Of a DNA stretch of 64,000 bases, positions 13,401 to 26,500 are shown in pieces. The DNA lies in the NCBI GenBank assembly GCA_034336665.1, contig JAPFBE010000003.1:39964360-40028359 (forward strand). Reading direction: 5' to 3'. The translations under genes were made by a program, and so were the position numbers. Numbering within the stretch: position 1 is the first letter of the stretch; each line of letters begins with the position of its first letter. Below the pieces are notes generated by a model that saw only the letters and a program-made list of their open reading frames with translations, was not told where the DNA came from and did no database searches. The DNA comes from Luscinia megarhynchos. Lineage: Eukaryota > Chordata > Aves > Passeriformes > Turdidae.

Positions 13401-15499
13401 TTTTTAAAATTTTGTTTTTAACCCTTCTCCTTACATTCTTCTTCATCTGGGGAAGAAATGGAAATTACCAGCTCTTTTCGTTCCTTTTTAGCAGCAAGTG
13501 TTCTGTTGTTATGCACATGCATTACTAAATATGACTACTTTGACGTGAATTTATGAAGACTGACTTCTGTTTTTAGTGCCTATGTCTCTACCTACCTACC
13601 ATTCTGTCCTTCTGCTCATCTGTTGCCTAGTCAAAATTGTCTGAACTTGAGCCAGTTTGTACATTGCTTTATAGTGCATGTCTGACTGAGACCTTTAACT
13701 AATATTCTAAGACACTGTTCCTTGCAGAACTGAATAAAGATATTCTTAAAAGGAACGGAATTGGTTAAAAAACTTATCTTACTTCCATGCAGACAAAATG
13801 TCCAGGGACCAGACACACACTGGGCTTTTTTCCATAGATCTGCAAACACATTTCACCCTGTAGGTGTGATGGTCCCAACCATGAAGTTGTCAGCAGATTT
13901 TGAGAAAGTTTGTGCTCTTGGTAACCTTTCAGATTATAACCATCACTGGAGCAAGGAGTGTAAAGTGAAACCAGGTGGCACTGGGAGATATTTGGGAAGA
14001 GAAGACATGAACATTTCAGATCCTTTATGCATCAGTCTCATCACTACCTCACACTTTTTCTCAGGTCTATCTGGTGCCTACCTGCAGCATGAAAGGACAG
14101 AACTTGTAGAAGGCAAATATTCTTCATTCACCGTGTTTTCAAGTTGGCCAACTAAAGACCAAGTAAACAGCACTCTTTTTTTTTTTTTAAATACACATAC
14201 ACTTGGTATGTTTGCCTTTTGTCTCTCATTAGTATGAGGCTGTCACTCCTAGTGACCATCAGTAGTTTCCTGAAGACTTGAACTTTCTGCACACACTCTA
14301 AATACATTTAATCCATAGTTTTACATCATTTTTGCATCAACTGTCTTCCAGCTTTTGAAAAGCAAGCAACAATACTCTTTTAAGAAACAGGCCTGAATCC
14401 AACTCAAATAATTATGTGTATAACTTAGTCATATAGACTTCAGCAGGGAAGTAGGGAGCATCCTCTCAGACCACCACACTTACATTTCTTCACCAGAGCT
14501 GTAAGTCCCTCTGGAAGTATAATTGGAATATCTTCTTGACCCCATTAACACACAAGAAATTTGTGAATTTGACAGGGAGACTAAGCCTTCTCAATTTGAG
14601 CAATTACTGTGAGAGAAAAGGGTAGCAGCCTGGAAATGGAACCTTCAGTCAATCAGATCCAAGGATGGATTTTGCTTTTATCAGTATTGGTGCAGTTTAC
14701 ATCCATATTCTGAGGAGCCTTGAGCTGGGAAGATCAGTTGAGCATCCTCCTCACCCATTAAACCAGCTTTCTTGTTAGCTGCTTTCTTATTCAGCCCAAC
14801 TTTCAGAACAGCACAAAAGGTGAAAGCCCTGCTGAGGACGTCTCAAGACCAATTCGCTTTCCAGGGAATCGGTCAGAACAATTCCCTTACCAGGAGATTA
14901 GTTCATCCATCTCCAGGCTGATCAGCAACCAGAACCTGTGTTCCCCCACTCCCTGGCCAACAACAAAAAACAGCCTCCCACCAAAATCCATTTCAGATCT
15001 GCCCATATCTTGTTTTCTGGACATCTCTTGGAGATTTATACACTACTCTTCTAAATCCACCTGATAAGACAGGCAGGGCCTGAATCTTTTGTAGGCTACT
15101 GGAGTTAAGCATTTAGAGACCTTAGTTAATAAGCAAACAAGGTCAAGAATGCAATTAGGTAGCTCCTGAAATTCGTCAGACTGAGTGTCTGTCTGGGCTT
15201 CAACTCTAGGCAGTGAAATCTTAGCACAGGGTTTAGGAGTCTAATCTCCTCCATGGTCATGTACAAATCACGAGAGCTGCAGCATAAACAGCTCATGATC
15301 CAGGCCTCAGCTGAATTCCTACAAAAGTGGAAATGATCTGAAATCTAAGGCTTCAAACAGCCTATGTAACCCTGAACTAGCTGTATATCCAAAGTGTGGG
15401 ATAGTAAAATCAATAAATAACTCAAAAGGTCACCTAGTCATGAGTATGCACAAATGCCTTCTTGACAGATATGCTTAATAACTTTCAGCACTGCCTATG

Positions 15500-15575
15500 G
15501 AAACTGTAGCATCACCCCATCCATTCCAGCATTTCATGACCCTCACCATAAAATATTCCTAATACCTAATATGAT
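15500..15575 (-). repeat. Degraded CR1 LINE fragment
   Basis: Read on the plus strand, the text resembles the reverse complement of the CR1 reverse-transcriptase C-terminal region. There is a block ending in TTCATGACCCTCACC, then a run close to AAATATTCCTAATA, the counterpart of the CR1 stretch that encodes the motif around 'DIRKKFFT'. The copy is short and diverged, with no tail preserved, so it is an old insertion. Limits are approximate. Confidence 0.5.
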
Positions 15576-17762
15576 ATTTTTTTTGTTTTGCTAGCGAAGT
15601 TTATGATTTTACTATCCTGTCCTTTTCCTCATGTAGCAGCATTTATGCATAAAGACTATTTTTTAATAGAAAGATTTCCTCAATTTGTTGAACATCTCTT
15701 CTTAAGTTTCCCAAGTATCACTGACAACAAAATTATAAATCTCTGCTTCATAAAGTGTAATAGCTGCTTCATTAACTCAGATAGAATAATTACAGTCATT
15801 TGAGCAAACCTGAATTACACCCATCCAACTAAGCAAACCAACATGATCCAGAAAGTTCCCAATTTCAATTAGCTGTTATTTCCTGTACCTGAAAGTACTG
15901 TGACCATACTGACATAGCATTTGAGGTTTGCTGTTCAGTTCTCCAGATCAGTAACCACATTATTAAAAACCTCATAGAACATGGGAATCTCCTGGAAGAG
16001 ACTAAAGGACTGAGGGTAGCTGGACACCTCATCCTGTTTGCTGGCTTGTTTGAATTAGAATTGAAGGTTTGGAATAGAACCTGCCATTTTCCCTAAGCCT
16101 AACTTAATATCAAATAGTTATGCAGAAGGCAAAACTTTTACGACAGAAACATTCTCCAACCCAGGGAAAAGCAAGTAAAAAGCAAAAATGCTGTTTTTTC
16201 CTCATTTACATGAAACTTCAACTAATCAGGACTTCTGATCATTACGTTTTCTCATTTATTTTAAATGAATAAAACATACCTTATGTAAAAAAGCAAAGGT
16301 CTGTATGTTGCATCTTGAGTGCATCTGCCTTTAATTGTCAATAAAGCCAAAAAAAACCAACCCAGCAGTACTGAAAAAAAGCCTATAAATTTAATCAACT
16401 ATGACCCATTGCTCACCACTTTCCAACAGCTAGGGAAAAAGGAATTGAGCTGTAAAATTTGTTCTGGGCAGGAACTTGGCATCTGCTATCAAGTCAGAGT
16501 CCAGAGAAAATTAGCATCATGAATTTCAAATACATTGGCTTATCTCATGTAACTCAAAGCCCAGAGATTTGATTTAAATCATAATGGACTAAATCCTGCC
16601 AGGCAGTCAGACCCATGCATGGGACAGGAAGGATTCTGGCAAAGAGGGAAAAGGAGTTAGAAATGTCCCAAAAGATTTTGCCTTGATAGTGTGAAACTGT
16701 TTGACATCAATTTTCCAATGCTAGAAGTAGATGTAAATACCATTTAATCCATTCCCATGTCTCTCCCATTAAGTACTATTAATGAAAAGCATTTGAGTGC
16801 TGCATTCATTGATCCCATCCTTTCTGACTGCACAGTTTCAGATACCATGATAGGTGAAGGCCTTTTGATGGTTCTCTAAAAATGCTCTTTTCATTTTTAA
16901 TCAGGACTCATCAGCAAACAGCAGTCCTGTTCTCTCATAACCAACTCCCAGATTTAGAAGACACGCTTGAAGCTAAAAGAGTGTGAATTCCCTACTCTCC
17001 AACAAAAAGCACAGACAACACTAGTAAGGAGAATCAAAATTGCAGAAGGAACAGCCTGTAGCCCACAGAGCCACCAGGAAATCATACTTCTGAAAGAGTA
17101 GGGCTGGAAAGGTTACATTCCTCATATTTGGTAGACCAATCTCATCATAAGTAAGTAGCAAAATGGAGAGAAATACTGGAATTCCTCACTAATAATTTAT
17201 CCAAGACTACATACAAAGTTTACTTTTGTTTAAGAAGAAAATATCTGCTAAGGTAACAAAGTGTGTTTCATAACATTGTAAGATGGAAGCATTCACAGAA
17301 TTTACAGAAACGAGGAGAAGGTGAAATACCTTCTCATCAGTATTCTGCAACACTTTGTTATCTGAAATGCTCTTTTCAAAACACTTCTATCAGTCATCAG
17401 AGATTATATTCTTTAGGGGAGAACAGAATTAATGTGACATTTGCCTTACCTCTCTTCAAGCTAACTCAAGCTAGAGCAGTTCTGAGTCTTCTGTGTTAAC
17501 TTGTACACCTGCCATTGGCTTGGTGTCAGAAGAAAACACTACTCACTTCTACACAGTGCAAAACATTTTGGTGGTCACATTTTCAAGGAGCTGTCAGAAG
17601 CATTTCATCCAACCTGTGAAAGGGCTGGGATTTCCAGAGTGCACCAGGTTCTTCCATGACACAAGCCAGATCTAAAAGACTGCTCAGGGCTCAACAGCTC
17701 AGAAGAAGATGCAGAAGTGGATGAAGTGCTTAGCCTATGGTTTTACTCATAATATTAGATAT
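15576..17762. other. Non-coding DNA, nothing recognised
   Basis: No exon, RNA gene or clear repeat is seen here. The short open frames carry no motif. The base composition is AT-rich like its surroundings. Confidence 0.6.
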
Positions 17763-18267
17763 TGTTTTGGTAACCAAGTTTGCAGAATAAAGTCGTCACC
17801 TATTTTCAGTGTTGTCACCTTCCCCATAATGTGTGTTGCCTTCTTTCTAATCTGGAAATGAAACTCGAGATAATTTATTAAGGAGGTAAGATAAAATGGA
17901 TCTTTATTTGAAGGCCTTCAGAGGGAAGATGTCCACAACATCCCACCCCTCCCAGGGGTGAGTACATTTTTACAAGTTTTAGGAAATTAGCATAATTGAT
18001 TAAAAGGACCAATTAGGAGGAGAAGTGGTGATGCAATTCCCCCCCAGGTCAAGCCCCTTCTCTGGAGGCCCCTTCAGCAATAGCTGTAGTTTATCCATAA
18101 GAATGTATCTCCAAGGGTTGTTCTGGGCCTTGGTTCCCAGGAATAATCAAGATAGCACTTTTACTTTCTGGAGCTTGGAGCTCTGGAGTTTGTTTTGTCT
18201 TTCTGCTTAGGGAAAGACTATGGAAAAGTACTGGGAAAACTGGGCACTAATAGACTACAGAGTTACA
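17763..18267 (-). mobile_element. Probable solo LTR of an endogenous retrovirus
   Basis: The minus strand has the layout of a retroviral LTR. It begins TGTAAC at 18267, has a long U3-like part with a GC-rich box (CCCCTGGGAGGGG near 17950), carries an AATAAA polyadenylation signal near 17905, then about 140 bp of U5-like sequence ending ACCAAAACA at 17763. The ends are TGT and ACA. The flanking pentamers are GATAT (17758-17762) and AATAT (18268-18272), a 4-of-5 match, as expected for an aged 5-bp target-site duplication. No primer-binding site or gag/pol frame is next to it, so it is probably a solo LTR. The ends were picked by eye and the family is not assigned. Confidence 0.55.
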
Positions 18268-21200
18268 AATATATGTGTGAAGAATATAGAAAGCATATAA
18301 AAGAAAAAAGAAAAAAATCCGAAATGGAATCATGGGTGTATAACTGCAATTACTTTGTCAGAATAACTCATAATTGAAATTTCCTGGCCCCTCATTTTCA
18401 CTGTACAGCACCATTTGAGGAACTGCTCAATGAGAGCAGTTTGAAGACAATCTCCTTATCCATAGTATCCTTCTACTGCCTGTCTTGACCTGAGGAAGAG
18501 GTCACTTAGTCTTTTGGAAGAACAATTTGTAAGATGAGTCAAGGATGAAGGCAGGATTTGGAGAGGGCAATTTCATCCATAGCAAAGACATAATGTTTTA
18601 CTTCTGATCAGATAGCCACTCCAAATAATTTCGTAAGTCCCAAACAGTTCTTTCTATTCACACCTTTTAGGTGCAGTGGTTTCAAAGGTAGTTCAGTATG
18701 TGGCACGTACTTTGCAAAGCAAACACCAACACATAATTATCTCCCATAATTATTTAAAATAGTTCTCAAACAATTTATTTTCTAAATTACATTACTGTGC
18801 AACTGGAATCATTACAAATGATCATATTGTTTAATTAGCCAGTTTCTCCTAATTTCTTCTACATTTCAGATTTTTAATTAACATTTCATAGCTCTTAAAC
18901 TGAGTGTAATTACTAACAGCTCACATGAATTCCAAACTAAAATTAAATCTTTTAATAAACTGCTATTCTTAAAACTGTAAGGAAATGTAATGTTTAATAA
19001 TTAAGCATTTGTTTGGCTAAAATCCTTACCTATTCCAAATTAAGGATTATTTCAACAGTCAACATAAAAAACGAAGTAAAATGCTCAAGCACACAGCAGT
19101 CTCTGTTTCAGAAACTAAAGTAACTACATAGAAAAAAAAGTGTATGCTGCATTGTATATAAAAAAATACATGTTCCCATTTTTGGCTTCTAAAAGAGATG
19201 GAATGCAGAGTTTTGACTTGGTTGAAGATAAAGGCCACAAAGAAGTCTAAAAAGGCTAAATTAATGGTGGGGAGCTACCATTTTGGAAGAAGGCAAGGCA
19301 TTGATTTGTATTTCAGTGAAAATGCTTAGGGTACAGTCCAATGTTTGGAGGGTATAGCAAGAGACTGTTCCTAAAGATGAGAAAAGATATTAGAGAAGCA
19401 AATATTTCAGATGTGATAGACATTAATGGGAAATTATGGAGAAAGCCAAGTGAAAGTAAACTCAGCAAGGGTGAGAGGAAAGCAAAAGAACATGGAATAA
19501 GTGTAAAGGACAATTGCCTTGAAAATTCAACCTACCCAGGGAATAGGTTGAAAAGGTCTCCTGGGAGAGGAGCAGAAAGCAGGGAAGTGGTCTGGAGAGC
19601 TATAAGAATTTTATTAAACACAAAAGCAAAGAGCTATGCTATTGCAGAGGAAGGGTACAGAGCCCAGTGATAAAACAATATGACTGCATTTAGAACTTTT
19701 CAGCAACCTCAGAATAAAAAACCCTATACAGAAAGCTTAAATAAGGACACCTGTTTATGGGCAAGGACAGAGAAACAGCACCAGCATGCAGGAGGAACAC
19801 TGCAAAGGTTATGACACAGGACAAGTTATAGTTTGTAAAGAACTTAGAAGGCAACAAAAAAGGTTAATAGAAGGAATAGACAGTGAAACACTTTATTTCT
19901 GTAATGGGAAAAGAGATCATACAATGGATGAAGCAGGGAAGTCTAAAGGATTCAACACCTACATTCTTCCACTTATTTATTCTCCCCCAGCCCAAATGAA
20001 TTAATCCTGCTTTAACAGCTGAACAGGATTGTGAAGGAACAAGCTGGGAATTACTGAGTAGCAGTTATCTGAGTCAGGCCAGCATCTGAACTGACCCTTA
20101 CACTCCTTCAGAGGATGAATCTGATCCAATTCAAAATATTGTCAACAATGTGAATTTGTTTAAAGGCAAAAAAGATTCAGACTGAAATTCCTTCTTTAGC
20201 TAGTTCAGAGCAGGAATTCCTGCCAGTCTCCTTTTTTGGTAACACTCCCGTGGCAGAGTATTACATGAGAGCCTAAAATAGTGTCCTTAATTTTATTTTT
20301 TTTTTTGAGCTGTTCCCTCTTGCATAGTGAGCTTTACCAGCAAATGAAAGAGACAGCAAGAAGAAAAAAACTCTCTAAATTAGCTTACAGGGTCCTAGTC
20401 CTTGCCTCTTATCCAAAGTGAAAGCATGCCAGTAGGAAAGGTGGAGGATGATATCTAGTGCTTAGGTGCATTTCAGATTTGGGAAATTTCTGTTTGTGCC
20501 CTTGAGACAGAGAGAGGAACTGAGTAAATTCTCCCATATCAGGGGTGAACGCCCTAATCACCAAATTAGTTATGGGATTAACAAATAGAAAACTTCCAAT
20601 TAAGCCTTGGATTTTTTCCAGCCACAATTATTTGATGCATTCAAATGCTTCTGAGACTTCAAATCACACTGTTCAGCAAATTTGCAGTTTCTTAGTAAAC
20701 ATAAACATACAGCCCTAATGAATATTGCCTGAAGGTGAACAGAGAAGGAAAAAAAAGTTATAATTATTAGAGCCAGGATACAATTTTCTGACAAAGTCTT
20801 CAGCTGGAAGTTACAGCCTTCATCCCTGCCACCCCACTTCCCCCCAGCTTCTTCTGTTGGACCCTTTCTGCTTCCAGAGGAAGCCTCCAGCTTGGAAAGC
20901 ACTTTGCATGACAGAACTGCAGAGCAGCAGCAGCTACTTCACCCTAATACCATTTACATTGCCTAAATATGGCAAACCAGAGTGTATTGTTTCTTTAGAG
21001 ATGCTTTTAAGCTCCATATGTTCCCAGCACTGTTCTCACCTGTCTCCCTTCTCATCCTCACATTTGTAAAAATAACACCAAGTTATTATTCAGTCTTTGT
21101 GAGAGAAGGCATATGTAGAACACTAATTGGCAACAAAAGGCGAGAACAGTGTATTAGCTAAGTCTTGAAAATATTTCTTATTCACACACCCATTGCCTCA

Positions 21201-23440
21201 CTTTTATCAGGCTCACATCTGAGTCAGCAGTTTTGCCCAAGCTGTTGTTCAAGGAGCAATGCAATAGCCAGATGGCAATGGTAGCATCCACATCATCCTC
21301 ATATTCAGTGCTCACTGAGGAGAGCAATGAAGCCACATTTAATCCACAGAAAAGGTCTGGAGAGAGCAGTGCAGCTGTTCATCAGATTTGGTCTTCATCA
21401 CCACTTCTGACTGCAAACCATCAGTGTATTGCAGGGGATTGCAGCCAACCATTGCAGAACTGCCAGTCTGTCTGTCCACTTTGGTGCCTATAAAATATGT
21501 TATCAAAGCCCTCTCCACATCCTTTCCTTAAGGAGACAAGGAATTGATAGATTTTGGTGGAGTTAGCTTTCCTCCACCTTTCTCATAGTTCTGCATAAGG
21601 AAACTACTGTTGCCAAGCTATCAGCTTAAACTGCTAAATTTGTGTGTCAGGAATATTTTATTTTCTCCTTATGTTTTAAGTCAGTCATATTAAATGTTTC
21701 TGCTGTGTGCCAGTTATGTTTTGCTGTTTGAAAGCAAAACCTAAATTACCAAATATCTTATTTTTCACTGTAGGACAAATCCATGTTTGAGGTAAGAGAA
21801 ATAAGGTTCCGTGAGCAACAGTCTAGAGTTTTAAATCCCTGTTTGTCATTTAGGGTAGATGTACAACTGAGATTCTCTGAAGAGCATCTTCAGTATCCTT
21901 CAGGCTCTAAGAAGCTTTCTCCCAAAAGGGGAATGCTGGCTCAACAAAGCATAAGTTTAGCTATCTCCTTCCAGTTAGAGCATGTTGGAAGCACCATTCT
22001 ACATGATCACATTTTACACTCAGCAACCCCATTAAGACTCTTCCAAAAATGAAAGTATTTAAATTATTGACACAGGAATTAGCAATAGGCACACAAGCCA
22101 AACCTGAGGAGCACAAGTGACAACTCACTAAATAGCTCATCCCCATACTGAATGCATGTGCTACATTACTTGACTTGTAGCTCAATGTCCACAGCATGTG
22201 ATAGAAAAAGGAATTCAAACAGGAAGAGTGAATATCTGCTTCTAAATGGCAAAAAAAAAATTAAATTAGTATTCACATAGGACTAGATATATTTAGAGAA
22301 TTCCTAAAGGAATTTCAGTATACTTCAATTGTATTTGTTTATAAGCAGCAGCACATTATAGGCAGCCTGTGATTAATATCACCTACAGAAAATGAAAGGC
22401 TTGCAGAGAGCTGTAATAGTGGTTAATACAATAGAGACAGCAATTTATTTTAATGAAAGTTACTCTCAGCCTTCAACTAGCTCGAGAGGCCAAAAAAAGC
22501 CTCCCAGGATCTGTACTGCCAAACTTGCAAGCTTTGTTTTAGGTGCCTAGAAAAGCTCTCCTCAAAGCAGTGGGAAAGAGGCAGATGTCCCTGAAGGCTC
22601 CCAGAAGGAAATCCTCTCTGACCAACTTTCAGCCTTTTTGTCATTAGACAGGTTTACCTAACATAATTTAAAGGATTCATCTCTAATCCCAGTAGTTAAT
22701 GCTGTATTATTAAACACTTTAATTATGAAATAAGTATTTGTCAATCTTCCTTGCTTTCACTCTGGATAGGATTACCCTTCCAGGTCTCTGCTGCCAAAAA
22801 TTAATGGCTTGATTTCAGAGGTTGGTAAATGTTATTTTACTGTAGAATTTCTGCACAGGCAATGACCTACCACCAATAACAGAAGAAAAATATTGGAATC
22901 ATACATAGAAAAGTTACAAGAAAAACATGATATGCTGGGGAAAAAAATAGTAAATTTAGAATGTATGATTTTTCTCTCATTATATATATCTGCAGAATAC
23001 CTTGATCAATAAACACTTACTAAAGCTGACAGAAACAGAACAAGCAAGCATTCCTGGCTGGCCTCAGTTATTATAACCAAAATAAAAATACATTTTTCTG
23101 TAACTTGGTTTAATTTCATCTTGACAGAGAAAGAAAATGAGGTTCATCTGTGTGGTTCCTAAAGTTCTTCCAAACCAAAAAGCTGTGTAAGAGTTATTAC
23201 TAGTTATATAAATCTTGGGAGCTTGTTGCAATCCAGACTGTGATCACTAATGACTACAGAGCAGAAATCACAGTAAAAATTTAGCAACAAAATAGTTTAT
23301 GTACCTGAAGCAATAATGAGCTGCCCTACACTCCTCCTGATAACTTCAGATTCCACTTGTCTGACCTCTTTTAGTTCCTTGTTTCCATCACCATGAGATT
23401 TCATTTGACCTTTGGGGTCAAAAGAACAATTCTGGGGAGG
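18268..23440. other. Non-coding DNA with AT-rich blocks
   Basis: No defensible exon is seen. The part at 18700-19060 is notably AT-rich with repeated TAATTA-like words and is listed separately. The part at 19300-20000 is purine-rich and contains a 109-codon plus-strand frame (19341-19670) with many Lys and Arg. I compared it by eye with CR1 reverse-transcriptase text and found no match. The rest is unremarkable. Confidence 0.6.
18700..19060. promoter_or_regulatory. Candidate conserved non-coding element
   Basis: This is a low-GC stretch with many homeodomain-type cores (TAATTA, ATTTAATTA-like words near 18735, 18830 and 18877), no open frame and no transposon resemblance. Such texture is common in vertebrate developmental enhancers, but it is also common in plain AT-rich DNA. 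Only a cross-species alignment would decide. Limits are arbitrary. Confidence 0.2.
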
Positions 23441-23580
23441 GCTTTTTGGGTGTTGTTGCTGTGGGGTGTTTTTGGGTCCTTGTGGGGGGGTTGTTTGGGG
23501 TTTTTTTGTTGTTGTTGTTTGTTTGTGTTTAATTTTTTGTTTATTTTTGGGGCTTTGTTTTGTTTTGTTGCTTTTTGTTT
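23441..23580 (+). repeat. G/T-rich low-complexity block with G4 motif
   Basis: The plus strand is almost entirely G and T for about 140 bp, passing from G-runs into GTT and TTTG repeats. Within it, 23463-23500 has four G-tracts (4, 3, 7 and 4 G) with loops of 7, 7 and 6 bases, which meets the usual G3+N1-7 quadruplex rule. Open frames through it are rich in Gly, Val, Phe and Cys purely because of this composition and should not be taken as proteins. Confidence 0.8.
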
Positions 23581-26500
23581 TTACAGAAAAGCCCATCCAT
23601 CTTTGCAGAAGCCCATTCATCTTTGCCATATACACTGCTTCTCTCTCAGAATCCTCTGTTGCTCCACTCTCCCCTTCCTGGCATCACCAGCCCTCCTCCT
23701 CATCCTTCTCCAGTTACCTTCTGGCATCCAGCTTGCACGGGATATACAGTGCCAGGAATGATGATGTTTTAGCAGAATCCAAGACCTTTCCATGCCTCTC
23801 CTGTGACAAAGCTGTTTTCAATTGTCTCCCTCCTTTCCTTGCTGTAGCCCACGCTGCTGGTCCCTGGACCTGGATCATTCCAACATTTCCTTCTCCTGCA
23901 CCTGCTGTTACTCTACAAGACACCTTTGGTAGATACTGAAAAGTGTCCCCAGTGAATTCACCACCACTGATTCATCTACTCTTCCTTTAGCTCAGCCACC
24001 CTCTACTTCCTTTTAATACCTTCATTTTAACTCCTAGAAATCTCACGTTGACAGTCACTGAGACCTTTTCAACAACCAGGACTTGTTCCTCAAAATCCCA
24101 AAGCATTTCCTGTCTCTGCTTCTCTCTCCACATATAATATTGTTGACTTCTTTGGAAAAAAACAAATGAAAATTTATTTTGGTCATTTTCTTTCTTTCAG
24201 TGCTACTTTTCATAGGGAGAAATGAACCAACCTGTCTCTGCCATGTGCCCCCATCTCTCTCTCTCTCCTATAAAATCTGTGCTTCCCACCTGTCTTAGCT
24301 GGGATTCATCTCACTGTTGATACATCTGCACTGTAAATATCTATAATGCAGCCTGTTAGACTCAGATGGTATTCTTTTTGCCTTTCCATCAACAGGGAAT
24401 TATGTCCCCTTAAAGCACAATTCACCTTCCCCCAAGTCACCTTTCAAGAGAGGACAAATGAGTTGTGCCCCAAAGTCTCTGTTTTTCCACATCCCCCATA
24501 ACAGGAACCTCAACAATAAAATCAGACAGATGTAGGTTGTTAAAATTAAACAAGCCAAACCCCCAGCTTGCATCTATATCTGTCTTATGGCTGCCCATGC
24601 AAGTCCAATATCACTCAGAAGCTTGTCCTGTCTCCTTTCATGTTTCTTCTGATCACCACCACAGTGCAGATCTTAATCCTGCAACTTGTACATCAGACTT
24701 AACTCTGATTTTTTAAACTCTTTATTTTAGTCAGGAGGTCCCTAAGTCCTGCACATGTGTCCAACTTAAAGCAAAATTGCTCTTTAAATTTCTCCCCATG
24801 GCTCTCCACTGGCTTCAGCCTCCCAAAGCCAGGCCAATGGCACAAATCTGTGAAAATGTTGTTTATCACACCAGCATTTAGAGCACTGACTGCATCGTAC
24901 CAGTAACTGTAACAATACTGTATTGCTCTATTCCTTCTTCTCCTGAAATAAATTTTTCTCTCATCTTAAATTTAAATCACTAATTCTTCAGGGCAGAGGT
25001 AATATTTCTGTTCTGCATTTACCTATCATGCAATGGGATACTGTATCATGACTATGCCTTTGAGGTATTATAAATAAATATATATATAATATTATAAATA
25101 AGAAATACACAAAATAACACAATTACATTGATTTTGCTTAGAGCTATGCAATTTTTCTTGGGTATTAAGCAAAAGAAAAATTAGACCTAGCAAATGCTTC
25201 TGTGGGACTCCCTCAAATTAGAATATTTCCTTTATTAGAAATGCCACATAACAAATAAGAGAAGAGTAATAGAAAAACATGATCAGATTTATGAAAGGAC
25301 CAAAAAGCACAGATATAATTATATCTAGTTTATTGCTAATTTGTAGGGCTCAGAATACTTCTGTTCATTTACTTTCCTGTGTTTTCCTGATTTGGTTTTA
25401 GCTTCTTCATTTTGCTGTAGCTCACACACTTGGACTTGTCAGCACTAAAAAATAAGGCAAAGTCTACAAAGTTGTTTTCACAGATTTATCCAGCTGTAGG
25501 AATAATATTACAAGAATGTCCTACTTATCTTGATATTCTGCAACTGTAAACCTTTCCAAGTTTTCCAAAGTAAGGGTTTAAGAGCAATTCTTTCCATTTC
25601 TAAAAGGTTATTTATTTATTCCTATCTGTCAGTAAAAATCAAAAACTGCCTTTTTGGATGGCAGGCAAAAAACTCTGCAAGATCACCCCTGCAATTTGAA
25701 ATTGTTTAAGATCTCTTAAGCTATTTTACAGTTCTGCTTATAAACAATTACAATTATAGTATTTTTATTACCCCAAAATAAAATAATTATCTTAATGTTG
25801 AAGGAGTATGAAGATATAAACACTGCATTTTTAATACCTAGTCCATCCATTACTGTATTTAACCACTTAGCTACTAGGTTATATATGTACATATACTTGC
25901 AAGCAGGGCAGAGCTCATTTGCAGATCTTTAATTTGATGACTTTTTCTTTTCTTTAAATGTTGTTGATTGAACACAGTGTCTTAATGTTGCACATCTCTG
26001 TCTTTTGTTTACTGCAAGTGATTAAGGCAACCCGTGGCAGTAATTTTTCTCAGCATTATAAAACAACACAAAATAACCCATTCCAGTTTTTCATTTATTC
26101 ATGTTACATAAAATATTTACTTAAATTCCAGTACTGCAGTTCATAGGCAGACAACAGTAATCTGCTGTCAAGGGAGTAAAGCTTTAACACACCTTGTCCA
26201 CAACACAAGAGAATCCTGTGCTGGTAATGGGATATAAGGGTTTTTTGTGCTAAGGCATGTTCACTATGAATTGGCATTTGCTCTGTGAGCTGCTGAGTTA
26301 GCCACTGGCATAACTCTTTGTGTGAAGACTGCATCAGCTTGACCAAAATTTTTGGTTTGTCAATAAGACTAGACAAAACATACACATTTAGAAGTAAGAA
26401 TGATTCTGAGCATGTTTTTTGGTGATAGTCTTTGTGTCTCACTCAGCAAGGGGAGTTTTAGTTTCCTGAGATGTCTAATATTCTTCTCACATTTCCTCTC

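Larger units (their letters stand above)
1..15499. other. Non-coding AT-rich DNA, no gene seen
   Basis: No exon-like open frame with good splice borders, no RNA gene and no recognisable transposon appears in this stretch, apart from the G-run at 150-167 and the GC-rich patch at 4050-4420 listed separately. The open frames present (the longest about 140-160 codons, for example 13761-14237 plus and 6605-7033 minus) have no domain, signal peptide or family resemblance. They are the length expected by chance in vertebrate DNA. Best read as intergenic sequence or the inside of a long intron. Confidence 0.7.

Noticed and set aside
13761..14237. Plus-strand frame of 158 codons
   Set aside because: No motif or family resemblance, and it runs through a T-run of more than ten bases. 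It is consistent with a chance frame.
23393..23939. Frames of 122 and 175 codons with hydrophobic Gly/Val/Phe/Cys runs, resembling membrane segments
   Set aside because: The runs are the direct translation of a G/T low-complexity block.
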